Source: Bacteroidota bacterium (GTDB lineage: Bacteria; Bacteroidota; Bacteroidia; Chitinophagales; Chitinophagaceae). From it: a DNA stretch of 30,536 bases. Made by a program: the position numbers and the translations under genes. The notes below the pieces were generated by a model, which worked only from the letters and a program-made list of their open reading frames with translations, did not search any database and was not told the origin of the DNA. The stretch covers positions 1 through 30,536 of the forward strand of contig JAEWKC010000026.1 of assembly GCA_023386235.1 (NCBI GenBank), read 5' to 3'. This document shows, piece after piece, positions 16,401-24,167 of this stretch. The first letter of the stretch is position 1; each line of letters starts with the position of its first letter.

Positions 16401-16640
16401 TTTGGGTTAATACCCTTGGCTTTATCAAGCGGTGCCGGTGCCGTAGGAAATAAATCAATAGGAGTAGGCGCTATCGGTGGAATGCTTATTGGTACACTGT
16501 TGGGCGTATTCGTAATACCCATTTTGTTTGTAATTTTTCAGGGTATACAGGAGCGTTTCTCTTCTACACCCAAAGATCGTACAAAAGGCAAGTCTATGGA
16601 CGATGAAACCTATCTTGATAAACTAACCGGCAATGCTTAA
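13443..16640 (+). CDS. RND multidrug efflux pump, HAE-1 family (AcrB/MexB-like)
   Basis: The inner-membrane pump exports hydrophobic or amphiphilic compounds using the proton gradient. The 1065-residue protein opens MFKKFIERPVLSTVISIIIV. It has the TM4 proton-relay pair in GIVVDDAIVVVEAV at about residues 402-416 and the TM10 Lys in LIGLLAKNAILIVEYG at about 937-952. Twelve hydrophobic segments in two sets of six flank two large periplasmic loops, as expected. The substrate set cannot be deduced. The sequence is intact from end to end. It is third of four genes in the tetR operon, and the outer-membrane partner starts 28 bases after its stop. Confidence 0.96.
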   Translation: MFKKFIERPVLSTVISIIIVILGILGLLTLPVAQYPDIAPPQVVVSANYQGANAEVVLNSVIIPLEEQINGVEDMTYMTSSATNDGSATITIFFKLGTNPDLAAVNVQNRVSSAVSILPQEVTQAGVTTRKRQASNVLIFTLFSENPAYDQTFVQNYAEINIVPQVKRVTGVGQSMAFGTKDYAIRIWLDPVIMANYGMIPADIRTLLAEQNIEVAPGAVGERGEQSFEYPMKYTGRLKTTEEFENIVVRTSDDGQILRLKDIAKIELGAMSYSGRSVTNGFPSVGIMVNQTAGSNAQDVIKGALAVLDEASKSFPPGIKYDTMVNANDFLDASISKVITTMIEAFILVFIVVFVFLQDWRSTLIPGISVIVAIVGTFFFLNLFGFSINLLTLFALVLAIGIVVDDAIVVVEAVHAKLDAGMKSAKKASVRAMDEISGAIVSITLVMSAVFIPVSFIGGSSGVFYKQFGLTLAIAIVLSAVNALTLSPALCAIFLKPHDTEEDHDGKPKKRNLLKRFFIAFDAAFEAGTNKYKNVIAFLMRRKWITFLILGIFSAVFVILMNTSQKAFVPNEDMGSIMADVALPLGASEERTEAVLAELQTIVKTFPEVRNILIASGRGMISGSGSNYGMMIIRLKPWNERKGKESSVTNIIAELFKRTSSVRDAKIIFFSPPTLQGFGTSGGFTMELQDMGGRSIQDMNKVANDFLAQLNQRPEIQYASTSFNPNFPQYQIDVDVAKIKKAGFTVNDILSTIQGYYGGIYASNVNLFGKMYRVLYQAPADFRGNIESLDLVYARNRNGEMAPVSSFINLTKVYGPQAINRFNLYTSVSINGSPNPGYSSGDAIEAIQETAAQYLPVGYGYEFSGMTREEQTAGGQTVYIFILCVVFVYFLLSAQYESYLLPLAVLLSLPIGLAGTYITTNLFGVTNNIYVQITIIMLIGLLAKNAILIVEYGIQRRRTGMGLAQSGISAALARLRPILMTSFAFIFGLIPLALSSGAGAVGNKSIGVGAIGGMLIGTLLGVFVIPILFVIFQGIQERFSSTPKDRTKGKSMDDETYLDKLTGNA

Positions 16641-16668
16641 CAGGAAATTTTACAGAAGAAAAATTAAA

Positions 16669-18084
16669 ATGAAAAAACAAATCAATATATATATATCCAT
16701 CCTGGCTGTAGCGGTATTCTTTGCTTCCTGTAAAGTTACAAAACCTTACGAGCGGCCGGAGGTTACAACCACAGTAGCGGACAGTCTTTTCAGAGGAGTG
16801 AATACCAATGATACCACTACGTTGGCAGATGTGCCCTGGCAACAAATGTTTACAGATGCTCACCTGCAATATCTTATCAACCAGGCATTGAGCAATAATC
16901 TTGATTTAAAAATAGCCATAGAAAGAATCAATGAAGCCGACGCGGTATTCAAACAAAGCCAACTGGCTTACTTGCCCAGCGTAAATGCGAATGCTTCTCT
17001 TTCATATAATATAGCCAGCCTGGCAAACATCAACCTGCCGCCCAATGTAACTATTGACCGCTCTACCACACCGTTTCAGTTATCTGCCACCTCTTCGTGG
17101 GAACCCGATATCTGGGGTAGAATAAGAAGCGCGGAAGAAGCGGCTTATGCAAGATTATGGCAAACCGACGCGGTAAAACGTGGGGTGCAAACACAAATAA
17201 TTGCCAGCATAGCGGGCTTGTACTATCAATTACTGGGTTTAGATGAAAACCTCAGAATTACACAACAGGCTGTGGAAATACGCAGGGAAGATGTGGAAGC
17301 GATGAAAGCCCTGAAAGAGGCCGCTTACGTTACAGGAGCTGCCGTGGTACAAAGCGAAGCGAACTTGTATGCCGCGCAAGTGAGCATACCAGATATAAAA
17401 AGATCTATCAGGGAGATAGAAAATGTCATTTCCGTTTTAATAGGCACCACTCCGTCGCCAGTGCAAAGGTCTACGCTGGCTAATCAACGTACCAATTATG
17501 AATTACAAACAGGCGTGCCGCTACAGTTGCTTAATAACCGCCCCGATGTACAGGCTGCTGAATATGCCTTTAGAGCGGCATTTGAAAATACCAATATTGC
17601 CCGGGCCAGTTTTTATCCTAACTTTAATATATCTGCCGGAGCAGGGTTATCAGCTATTCAGTTGCAGAATCTTTTCAAAAGTTCTCCTTTATTCTTAAAT
17701 ATAGGCGGCAATCTTTCACAAGTGATCTTTAATCGTGGCCAGCTAAAAAGCCAGCTGCAAGTAGCCGAAGCCCAGCAAATGCAGGCCTATTATGCTTTTC
17801 AGCAAAGCTTGCTGAGGGCAGGGCAGGAAGTATCCGATGCCCTGTATGCGTATGAAACAGCGATAGAAAAACAAGGTGCCAGAACCAATCAGATAGCCAG
17901 CCTGGAGAAAGCGGTAGAGTTCAATAAAGAATTGCTTCGCTTTAGTTCTGCTACCAACTATACCGATGTATTGTTTGCAGAGCAAACACATTTGCAGGCA
18001 CAACTGGCCGGGGTAAACGATAAAATGCAGGAACTGGAAGCCGTTGTAGAGTTGTATCGCGCTTTGGGCGGCGGATGGAAGTAG
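16669..18084 (+). CDS. Outer-membrane efflux lipoprotein (TolC/OprM/NodT family)
   Basis: This 471-residue protein forms the outer-membrane exit duct of the RND pump. The signal MKKQINIYISILAVAVFFASC places the lipidated Cys at residue 21. NodT-family landmarks follow: PWQQMFTDAHLQYLINQALSN, SWEPDIWGRIRSAEEAAYAR, LNNRPDVQAAEYAFRAA and a final ELYRALGGGWK. The start at 16669 is preferred over the frame's first ATG at 16633, which overlaps the pump gene and would add 12 basic residues before the signal. Codons 6-9 contain a short (AT)6 run. It is the last gene of the operon; no clear terminator with a T run follows. Confidence 0.94.
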   Translation: MKKQINIYISILAVAVFFASCKVTKPYERPEVTTTVADSLFRGVNTNDTTTLADVPWQQMFTDAHLQYLINQALSNNLDLKIAIERINEADAVFKQSQLAYLPSVNANASLSYNIASLANINLPPNVTIDRSTTPFQLSATSSWEPDIWGRIRSAEEAAYARLWQTDAVKRGVQTQIIASIAGLYYQLLGLDENLRITQQAVEIRREDVEAMKALKEAAYVTGAAVVQSEANLYAAQVSIPDIKRSIREIENVISVLIGTTPSPVQRSTLANQRTNYELQTGVPLQLLNNRPDVQAAEYAFRAAFENTNIARASFYPNFNISAGAGLSAIQLQNLFKSSPLFLNIGGNLSQVIFNRGQLKSQLQVAEAQQMQAYYAFQQSLLRAGQEVSDALYAYETAIEKQGARTNQIASLEKAVEFNKELLRFSSATNYTDVLFAEQTHLQAQLAGVNDKMQELEAVVELYRALGGGWK

Positions 18085-18305
18085 AGATAATATTGATGTT
18101 CATGCTGTTAACTAAAAGCTACTATTTGATGCTTCTCGTTTCAAAACATATGAAGCATCTGCTCAATATACAGTTTGTCTTCACAATAAAAAATCACACA
18201 ACAAAATAAGGCCTTACCAAAATTACTTTTGATACAGCCTTCTATTCACCCAAAAAAACAAAATCCTATCTTTTAGCTATTAACCTTCTGCTTTTTTTAG
18301 CGCTT

Positions 18306-18332
18306 GTTCTTTTGCCATTACCGCAAAAGAAC
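18306..18332. repeat. Hairpin with 10-bp perfect stem, candidate dispersed repeat
   Basis: GTTCTTTTGC (18306-18315) pairs perfectly with GCAAAAGAAC (18323-18332) around the loop CATTACC, and CAAAAAGT follows. I recall similar TTCTTTTG...CAAAAGAA hairpins scattered between genes in other Bacteroidota genomes. No T run follows on either strand, so it is not a normal terminator. Confidence 0.5.
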
Positions 18333-18343
18333 CAAAAAGTCTA

Positions 18344-18526
18344 TTCTGTCCGAAGGTGCCTACGCACAAGCCCCTGACCGAAAAACTCCGCTGCAAGTAC
18401 AATTTATGCCGCGAAAGAGTTTGTATGTTGTGTAAGACTTCGTCTCCGTAATCTTATTGCTGTTCTGTCACTCCTATCGGCATAAATCACTGTTCCGCTG
18501 CGTTTTTCTCTCGCTGCCGGACAGAA
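18344..18526. repeat. Nested imperfect inverted repeat of about 183 bases
   Basis: Three inverted pairs are nested: TTCTGTCCG (18344-18352) with CGGACAGAA (18518-18526); GAAAAAC (18380-18386) with GTTTTTC (18502-18508); and ATTTATGCCG (18402-18411) with CGGCATAAAT (18478-18487). The two inner pairs share a midpoint near 18444; the outer pair is centred near 18435. The intervening arms match less well. This is the shape of an old palindromic element or of a long structured RNA. Confidence 0.5.
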
Positions 18527-18580
18527 AGCTTCCAACATCAGGCTTCCATCACTCATCACTCATCCTCCACATACTCCTTT

Positions 18581-18612
18581 CTGTCATGTTGAGCGCAGAG
18601 CGAAACATCTGC
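18581..18612. repeat. REP-like unit
   Basis: The unit contains GTCATGTTGAGCGCAGAG followed by CGAAACATCT. It has the layout of the widely dispersed bacterial repeat GTCATGTTGAGCG...CGAAACATCT, with ATGTT and AACAT as short pairing arms. It is a cousin in layout of the scrap at 430-480 (GTCAT...GAG...CGAA-type), but the two are not copies of each other. Recognition is from memory, not from a search. Confidence 0.5.
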
Positions 18613-18661
18613 TTCTTGGACATACGTCACTCTTTCGTTCGGCTATGCGTATTAGTTGAGT

Positions 18662-18679
18662 ATTTCATGCGCATGAAAT
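18662..18679. repeat. Perfect 18-base palindrome
   Basis: ATTTCATGC is followed directly by its own reverse complement GCATGAAAT. It could be an operator for a dimeric regulator, but it sits between converging genes where no promoter is expected. As RNA it would make a poor hairpin without a loop. Confidence 0.6.
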
Positions 18680-18710
18680 TGTAAGAATATGCTTATAAGA
18701 AGAGAGTATA

Positions 18711-18727
18711 TATCGCCCGAGGCGATA
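18711..18727. repeat. Short hairpin TATCGCC-CGA-GGCGATA
   Basis: A perfect 7-bp stem with a three-base loop lies nine bases from the terminator hairpin at 18736. Neither side has a T run, so its role is unclear. Confidence 0.45.
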
Positions 18728-18728
18728 G

Positions 18729-18759
18729 AATAAAACTGCGAAGCGAAGACGCTTCGCAG
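18729..18759 (-). terminator. Intrinsic terminator for the minus-strand GH3 gene
   Basis: CTGCGAAGCG (18736-18745) pairs perfectly with CGCTTCGCAG (18750-18759) across four bases. On the minus strand the hairpin is followed by TTTTATT. It lies 57 bases downstream of the GH3 stop codon. Confidence 0.75.
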
Positions 18760-18816
18760 AACAGAGGGCTTGGCAGAACGGATTTTTATTTGAAAAGATC
18801 TTACAGGTTTGTTATC

Positions 18817-20874
18817 TCAATAGCTCATGCCTTCGCCGAACTTAAACAAAGGATACTCTTTTTCTTCTAAATAGCCGGGTACATCTTCTTTGTTTTTTTC
18901 TACAGCCGCTTCGCTGGCAGGAAGCGTAACGGGTAGTTTGGCGGAAGGATTAAATTTTCCTGTAATGATATCCAGCAAGGCTTGAGGCGAATTGCCAAAT
19001 GTGGCAAATAAAGCTAGATAATTCTTTTTAGTCTGTTCGTTGTATACTTCATTTATCACAAAAGGGTTACTGAAGTTAATAGCCAATATGGTAGGCTTTT
19101 TTGCCGCTAAATCATTTATATAATTGGTGTCCACTGCACATTGAGAGAGGGAAAGACGCAGGGGTGTGGAGTCGGCAGGAAATAAAGGACGCATAGCCGG
19201 CTTTAACCAAAGCAAAAGTACATCGGCTTCTTCCGGGGTTGGCACAAATTCAATATACGCGTAGGAGGAATCCATAAACGCTTCGCTTTTATGCGATGTA
19301 GTATCTCCATAGCGTCTGGCATAAATTTCAAAATAAACTTTTGTTTTTTCTTTAAGAGGCAATGCTTTTTTTTCGTTGCGAAGCATTACTATTGATTTTC
19401 GTTGGGCTATATCTGCCTCTTTCTGAAAAGCTTCGGAGCCTACTATCAGAGCGGCTTTTGATTCATCCACGTACGGATTTTCAAACAGTCCCAGGTCAAA
19501 TAATTCTTTTAGTAGCAACAGTACTGATTCGTCTATATATTTTATATCGGCTATGCTGTCGTTAACTGCTTTTAAGAGCAGGGCAGGATCGGCGTTGCCG
19601 GCAAACAAGTTAATGCCTGCCTCCAGTGCCTTTGCGTAGCGTTCTTCTATACTCAAGTGCTCTACGCCCCAGGGCATGGCATCTATGGGGCCGGTATCCG
19701 AATTAATAATGCCTGTAAATCCCATACTGTCTCTTAGCAAATCCCGCAATATACCTTTGTTGTAGGCGTAAGCTACTTCTTCAAACTTTGTACCTTTTGG
19801 TACCGAGTAATAGGGCATGATGGAGCTGGTGCCGGCATCTATAGCCGCTCTGAAAGGGATCAGGTTATTTGCAAACATGCCACCCGGAAATATTTCATTT
19901 CTGCCAAAACTATAATGTGGGTCGTGCCCTTTTTCTGTGGCGGCACCACCCGGAAAATGTTTGGTGGTGAGCGCTATGGAAGTGTCGTTGAGCTTTTGTC
20001 CCTGAAAGCCCAATACAATTTCCTTAATCGTTACGGCAGCATTACCGCTATGCTCTCCAAATGTGCCTTCTACTCTTTGCCAGCGTGGTTCCGTAGCAAT
20101 ATCAGCCATATACATATAGCCTTTCCTGATGCCTGCGGCAAGCCATTCTTTGCGGGCTGTCTCGGCAAATTTTCTTACCGTAGCAGGGTCGTTCATTGCA
20201 GCTAAGCCCAGTTCTGTAGGCCATTGCGAGAACACGTTAGATACTACCTGCGTACTTCCTAAAGCTGCACTGTTTAAATGATTGCGTGGGTTTGATGCGA
20301 ATATTACAGGAATACCTAGGCGATCGCTTTCTGCCAGCGCCTGCACTTTATTCGCCCATTTTGCAATAGTATCGGCAGGTGCATTGGTTCGAAGAATAAA
20401 ATGCCGCATCTTGTACCTGGTAATTCCTTTGGTAGTACCTACGGCGTTCATTACAGGATGTTGCAAAGTGTCGCCGGTAAACTGGTTTATTTTAGATACG
20501 ATATCTTCTTCATTAAAATCAGCGGTAATTTCTTTTTTAGCAGGCGATGTTTTTTTGCCGAGTGCTGCAATCATATTTTCTTCGTTCTTCATTCTGATGT
20601 CTGCAATCAGCATCATGCCCGCTTTTTCCTCTATAGTCATTTGTGCAAGCAGATCTTTCGCTCGCTCTTCTGAGGGAAGCCGCCAGTCTTCGTATATATC
20701 AAGTTGTCCGTTGTTGTTGAGATCTTTAAACCGGAAGCTGTCGCTTTCAATTATTTTAGCTGAACGGTAACCTAACTGTTTCTGATTTTTGTGCATTCGT
20801 TTTATTAGGTTGTTGCTGCATCCTGATGAAAATAATAAAAAAAGAATGCCGCATATCCATCTATATAATCTCAT
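18817..20874 (-). CDS. Glycoside hydrolase family 3 lipoprotein
   Basis: This 685-residue exported enzyme probably cleaves beta-linked glucosides or related sugars; the substrate is uncertain. Start: ATG at 20874 gives MRLYRWICGILFLLFSSGC with lipid-bearing Cys19; an upstream in-frame ATG at 20919 adds 15 residues before this signal. DLNNNGQLDIYEDW at residues 51-64 has the spacing of an EF-hand-like calcium loop. The GH3 barrel follows, with TKHFPGGAATEKGHD and the likely nucleophile Asp in GIINSDTGP. The C-terminal alpha/beta domain is present (KSIVMLRNEKKALPLKEK). The protein ends at FKFGEGMSY, so the fibronectin-like domain many GH3 enzymes carry is absent. It lies 87 bases after murB. 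Confidence 0.88.
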   Translation of the reverse strand: MRLYRWICGILFLLFSSGCSNNLIKRMHKNQKQLGYRSAKIIESDSFRFKDLNNNGQLDIYEDWRLPSEERAKDLLAQMTIEEKAGMMLIADIRMKNEENMIAALGKKTSPAKKEITADFNEEDIVSKINQFTGDTLQHPVMNAVGTTKGITRYKMRHFILRTNAPADTIAKWANKVQALAESDRLGIPVIFASNPRNHLNSAALGSTQVVSNVFSQWPTELGLAAMNDPATVRKFAETARKEWLAAGIRKGYMYMADIATEPRWQRVEGTFGEHSGNAAVTIKEIVLGFQGQKLNDTSIALTTKHFPGGAATEKGHDPHYSFGRNEIFPGGMFANNLIPFRAAIDAGTSSIMPYYSVPKGTKFEEVAYAYNKGILRDLLRDSMGFTGIINSDTGPIDAMPWGVEHLSIEERYAKALEAGINLFAGNADPALLLKAVNDSIADIKYIDESVLLLLKELFDLGLFENPYVDESKAALIVGSEAFQKEADIAQRKSIVMLRNEKKALPLKEKTKVYFEIYARRYGDTTSHKSEAFMDSSYAYIEFVPTPEEADVLLLWLKPAMRPLFPADSTPLRLSLSQCAVDTNYINDLAAKKPTILAINFSNPFVINEVYNEQTKKNYLALFATFGNSPQALLDIITGKFNPSAKLPVTLPASEAAVEKNKEDVPGYLEEKEYPLFKFGEGMSY

Positions 20875-20961
20875 AAATTTTTTTGTAAAATTTGCAATGA
20901 TGAAGTCTTGCTGTTGCAAGCAAATATAATCAATAGTATTTTTCCAAAAGGCTTTGAAGTA

Positions 20962-21975
20962 TTAAAGTATGTTTACTTCGCGTTCTAACAATATTGAAAA
21001 TTTATTTTGTATATCTGCGATGATGTTTTCAGATAAATCAAATATTTCTTTTCCTGTAGCTGTGCCGTAATTCACCAGTACTAAAGCCTGCCTGTTATGA
21101 ACACCATAGTCGTTCTTCCTGTATCCTTTCCAGCCTGCTTTTTCAATGAGCCATCCCGCGGGAACTTTTACCATTGCTTCTTCCGGGGCAGGGTAGTGTG
21201 GCAGTTCGGGGTAATGATGAAGCAACTCTTCATAGTATGCTTTCGTAATTACCGGATTCTTAAAAAAACTTCCTGCATTGCCTGTTATCAATGGGTCGGG
21301 AAGTTTTGAGGAGCGGATATTGATCACAGCCTGCGAAACATCTTGAATGCCGGGTGAAGAAACCTGCATGCTTTCCAACTCTTGTTTTATAGCGCCATAC
21401 GAAGTGTTGATGCTTGGCTTTTTATACAGCTTGTAGGTAACACTTGTAATCACAAACTGGTTTTTATATTGATTTTTAAATACGCTCTCCCTGTAGCCAA
21501 AAGCACAATCTTGTTTTGAAAAGGTAACCATACTTTTATCTTTCAGGTGAAAAGCTTCCAGGCTATGAAACACATCTTTTATTTCTACACCGTAAGCGCC
21601 AATGTTTTGCATGGGAGACGCGCCTACAAAGCCCGGTATCAAGCTCAGGTTTTCTACGCCGGCATAGTTGTTATTAATACAGTGCATTACAAACTGATGC
21701 CAAATTTCACCACTTCCGGCTCTTAAGTAATAGTGTAGCGGATCTTCGTCTATGATATGTATGCCTTTAATCTCATTTCTTAAAACAATACCATTGAAAT
21801 CTTTTGTAAAAAGTACATTGCTGCCGCCACCCAGTATCATTATTTTTTCATGAGCAAAACGCTCTGTAAGTGCCTGTAGCTGTTCTATACTATTAAAGCC
21901 GGCAAAATATTTTGCGCTGGTATCTATACCAAATGTGTTGTATTTTTTTATAGAAAAATTTTCAGAAATGATCAT
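20962..21975 (-). CDS. murB: UDP-N-acetylenolpyruvoylglucosamine reductase MurB
   Basis: MurB reduces UDP-N-acetylglucosamine enolpyruvate to UDP-N-acetylmuramic acid with NADPH, an early cytosolic step in peptidoglycan synthesis. The 337-residue protein begins IISENFSIKKYNTFGI, has the FAD-binding ILGGGSNVLFT, then SPMQNIGAYGVEI and the type I loop FGYRESVFK. The catalytic Ser is in GNAGSFFKNP and the closing motif is GVHNRQALVLVN. Length and motifs match the E. coli-type (type I) enzyme. The ATG at 21975 follows the stop of the porin gene by 12 bases, so the two are probably co-transcribed. Confidence 0.96.
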   Translation of the reverse strand: MIISENFSIKKYNTFGIDTSAKYFAGFNSIEQLQALTERFAHEKIMILGGGSNVLFTKDFNGIVLRNEIKGIHIIDEDPLHYYLRAGSGEIWHQFVMHCINNNYAGVENLSLIPGFVGASPMQNIGAYGVEIKDVFHSLEAFHLKDKSMVTFSKQDCAFGYRESVFKNQYKNQFVITSVTYKLYKKPSINTSYGAIKQELESMQVSSPGIQDVSQAVINIRSSKLPDPLITGNAGSFFKNPVITKAYYEELLHHYPELPHYPAPEEAMVKVPAGWLIEKAGWKGYRKNDYGVHNRQALVLVNYGTATGKEIFDLSENIIADIQNKFSILLEREVNIL

Positions 21976-21987
21976 CCGGAAGTTTTT

Positions 21988-24054
21988 TTAATTGATAAAA
22001 TTCCAGAAAACACCTACTCTTATCCAGAAAGATTGCTTGGGGTAATAAGGTCTTACATAGCTGAAATTATTGAATCCGAAAGTATTATTGGTAAAACTTA
22101 AAGTGTTTAAATTAGACAGTTCGGAGAATAGCCTGAACCGGCTGATTTTGATATTCAGATAATAAGAAATATCCGGCATATTACTCATGCGCATAGTATC
22201 GTTATAGAAAAAATTGCCGGTAAAAGGAGAATACATATCGGCTTTGTAAGGCGTATTATACCTAACTTCTATGCCTGTAGCCAAATCAAGATTTTTATAA
22301 AAAGTACCTTCAAAAGCTATCCTGTTTCTTGTGAGTATCAATGGCACATTGATAGGTACATTGCCTGCTTTTTGCTGTACAAAAGCTTCGGCATACCATT
22401 TAAAGTATTTTCCCAGGGAGGTTTCTTTTTCTGCACCCACCTGTAATATATTAAAGAACGAATTGTTTTGTGCGGCCCTGAAATAATCGGTAAAGTAAGA
22501 GTAGTTGACCATTGCGTAATAGTTACCTGTAAGTTTCATTTGCAATGAGGGAATAGTTACGATCGCTTCTGCATGTGAAATATTTTCTTTTACAAAATTA
22601 CTTTCTCCTGTAATTACCGGAAAGCTGGAATGCACGATGGATGTTTGATTTACTTCCTGGCCGTATGAGGTGCTGTCCATGCCCAGATTACCTCTGGCCG
22701 CGCTGTTGAAAATGAATGCAGGCGTACGGTTCGCGTTCGTAAAGCTTAATGATATGGTTCCTATTTTGGATCCTAAATCACGCTTTAAGCGTGCAGTGGC
22801 CAGATAGTCGCCAAAGTAATCGCCTAAGGCGTAAAACTTGCCGGCAGCCAGCATATCCCATTTTTGATTCCTGGTTTTATTTCTGTATTCACCTCCCACT
22901 ATCACGTTGTAATAGTTTTTTCTGTAGGCTGCAAAGTCTCCGCCCAGCATTTGAAATTCGCCATATAGCTTTAAAAACTGTGCTGTGTTTTTTTTGTCGG
23001 GATAGGTATAAATAGCCAGTTGATTACTCAGTTCTTTCCACTTATCCCTATACCTTACCGTATCTTCCACAATCAGCTGATAATATTCCAGATAACTTTC
23101 CGGATTTGGATTAACGTCTTTAAACACATATTCATACTGCGCGTATTTTATGGCGTGTTCAAATCTTAACCTCGGATAAAAAAGCCGTATAAGCGTTGAA
23201 TCATTTACCTGCAGGGAATCTTTTTGCCCCAGATCAAAAGAGTGTCGGTAGTAAAGGGTGAAGTCTCTGGCTTCGTTGCCCGCATCTACGGTAGCCTTAA
23301 AAGGATTTCGATTAGAAGAGACGGTGCTTCCGATTCTTGTTGGAGCAGAGTAAGGCCCGCCGGCGCCCTGGTTCATAATTTGTTCAGGGTCTACAAGGCC
23401 TCCGTTAACAGCTGCTTTCAGCGAATTCCTGATGGCAATGAAGTTAAGGCTGTAGCGCTTATTCCTGCTTTGTGACGATATGTTTGCACGCAGGTTGCTG
23501 TTGTTGCTGTTTTGGTTATTAAAAGCTCCCGGCGCATTCAGAAGCCTGTATTCAAAAGTAAAGTTTACCAGTTCTTTTCTGTTTTGTGTATGCAGCACAT
23601 CAATTAATTGTTCTGCTTTGGAACCCATTACATAACCTAATGTAGTGAAAGGACGGGTAGTAGTGTAATATTTTGTACCTGCCAAATCGTATTTAAACAC
23701 ATCAAACATGTGAAAGCCAGGATCCCAGCCGGGTTGCATGTTCAATGGTTTGAATAATAAGGATTGGGCCGGGGTACCTATGTTTCCTAAATCGGCATAG
23801 GTATAAGGCAAAGGAAAAAGTTTATTAAAATCGTTAATAGAGGTATCTATACCGTATTGATTGGTAGAATCAAAAAACCTGTAGCTTATAGTGATGCTGT
23901 CTTCGCTGGGATCGCGCCGCATTAAAGAGTCGCTTGAGCTGCCGGTAGAAAAACGGTTTCCTATGTTGTTTAATCTGTCAATTTGCGTAATGGCACTATT
24001 GCTGCAGAGTAACGCAAGCAGAATTATTATTAAATGTTTACTGTTCAATCTCAT
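21988..24054 (-). CDS. Putative porin (Bacteroidota outer-membrane beta-barrel)
   Basis: The 688-residue protein starts MRLNSKHLIIILLALLCSNSAITQ, a signal peptide, if ATG 24054 is used; an in-frame start at 24084 adds ten residues ahead of it. After a linker come alternating beta strands rich in aromatics: YTYADLGNIGTPAQSLLFKP, GYVMGSKAEQLIDVLHTQN, FTFEYRLLNAPGAF, RNPFKATVDAGNEARDFTLY. The chain ends SFWIRVGVFWNFIN, with a terminal aromatic near the C-terminus as outer-membrane barrels have. This resembles the Bacteroidota putative porin family; transport specificity is unknown. It lies 114 bases after the candidate anti-sigma gene on the same strand. Confidence 0.85.
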   Translation of the reverse strand: MRLNSKHLIIILLALLCSNSAITQIDRLNNIGNRFSTGSSSDSLMRRDPSEDSITISYRFFDSTNQYGIDTSINDFNKLFPLPYTYADLGNIGTPAQSLLFKPLNMQPGWDPGFHMFDVFKYDLAGTKYYTTTRPFTTLGYVMGSKAEQLIDVLHTQNRKELVNFTFEYRLLNAPGAFNNQNSNNSNLRANISSQSRNKRYSLNFIAIRNSLKAAVNGGLVDPEQIMNQGAGGPYSAPTRIGSTVSSNRNPFKATVDAGNEARDFTLYYRHSFDLGQKDSLQVNDSTLIRLFYPRLRFEHAIKYAQYEYVFKDVNPNPESYLEYYQLIVEDTVRYRDKWKELSNQLAIYTYPDKKNTAQFLKLYGEFQMLGGDFAAYRKNYYNVIVGGEYRNKTRNQKWDMLAAGKFYALGDYFGDYLATARLKRDLGSKIGTISLSFTNANRTPAFIFNSAARGNLGMDSTSYGQEVNQTSIVHSSFPVITGESNFVKENISHAEAIVTIPSLQMKLTGNYYAMVNYSYFTDYFRAAQNNSFFNILQVGAEKETSLGKYFKWYAEAFVQQKAGNVPINVPLILTRNRIAFEGTFYKNLDLATGIEVRYNTPYKADMYSPFTGNFFYNDTMRMSNMPDISYYLNIKISRFRLFSELSNLNTLSFTNNTFGFNNFSYVRPYYPKQSFWIRVGVFWNFIN

Positions 24055-24167
24055 CCTATATACAACCGGGTGTTGATGATACACGATTATTCCGACAAAA
24101 ATAATAAATGTGTATTACAAGTACCGCAAGTTTGTGAATTTATCAAATATTTAAAGACAGGAATAAT

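Larger units (their letters stand above)
18085..18816. other. 732-base gene-free convergent region rich in repeats
   Basis: The region lies between the ends of two converging operons. No frame shows recognisable protein features; the longest plus-strand frame (75 codons from 18457) crosses the repeats and looks spurious. It holds an 8-bp hairpin (18128-18135 with 18152-18159), a 10-bp hairpin at 18306-18332, a nested inverted repeat at 18344-18526, a REP-like unit at 18581-18612, an 18-base palindrome at 18662-18679, a 7-bp hairpin at 18711-18727, and a minus-strand terminator at 18732-18759. GC content is visibly higher at 18340-18620 than on either side. Confidence 0.75.

Noticed and set aside
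18306..18332. Terminator for the efflux operon
   Set aside because: The hairpin is strong, but no T run follows it on either strand, and it lies more than 200 bases after the last stop.
18457..18684. 75-codon plus-strand frame in the gene-free region
   Set aside because: It crosses the right arm of the nested inverted repeat and the REP-like unit, has no start signal, and its translation has no protein-like pattern. I judge it a by-product of repeated DNA.
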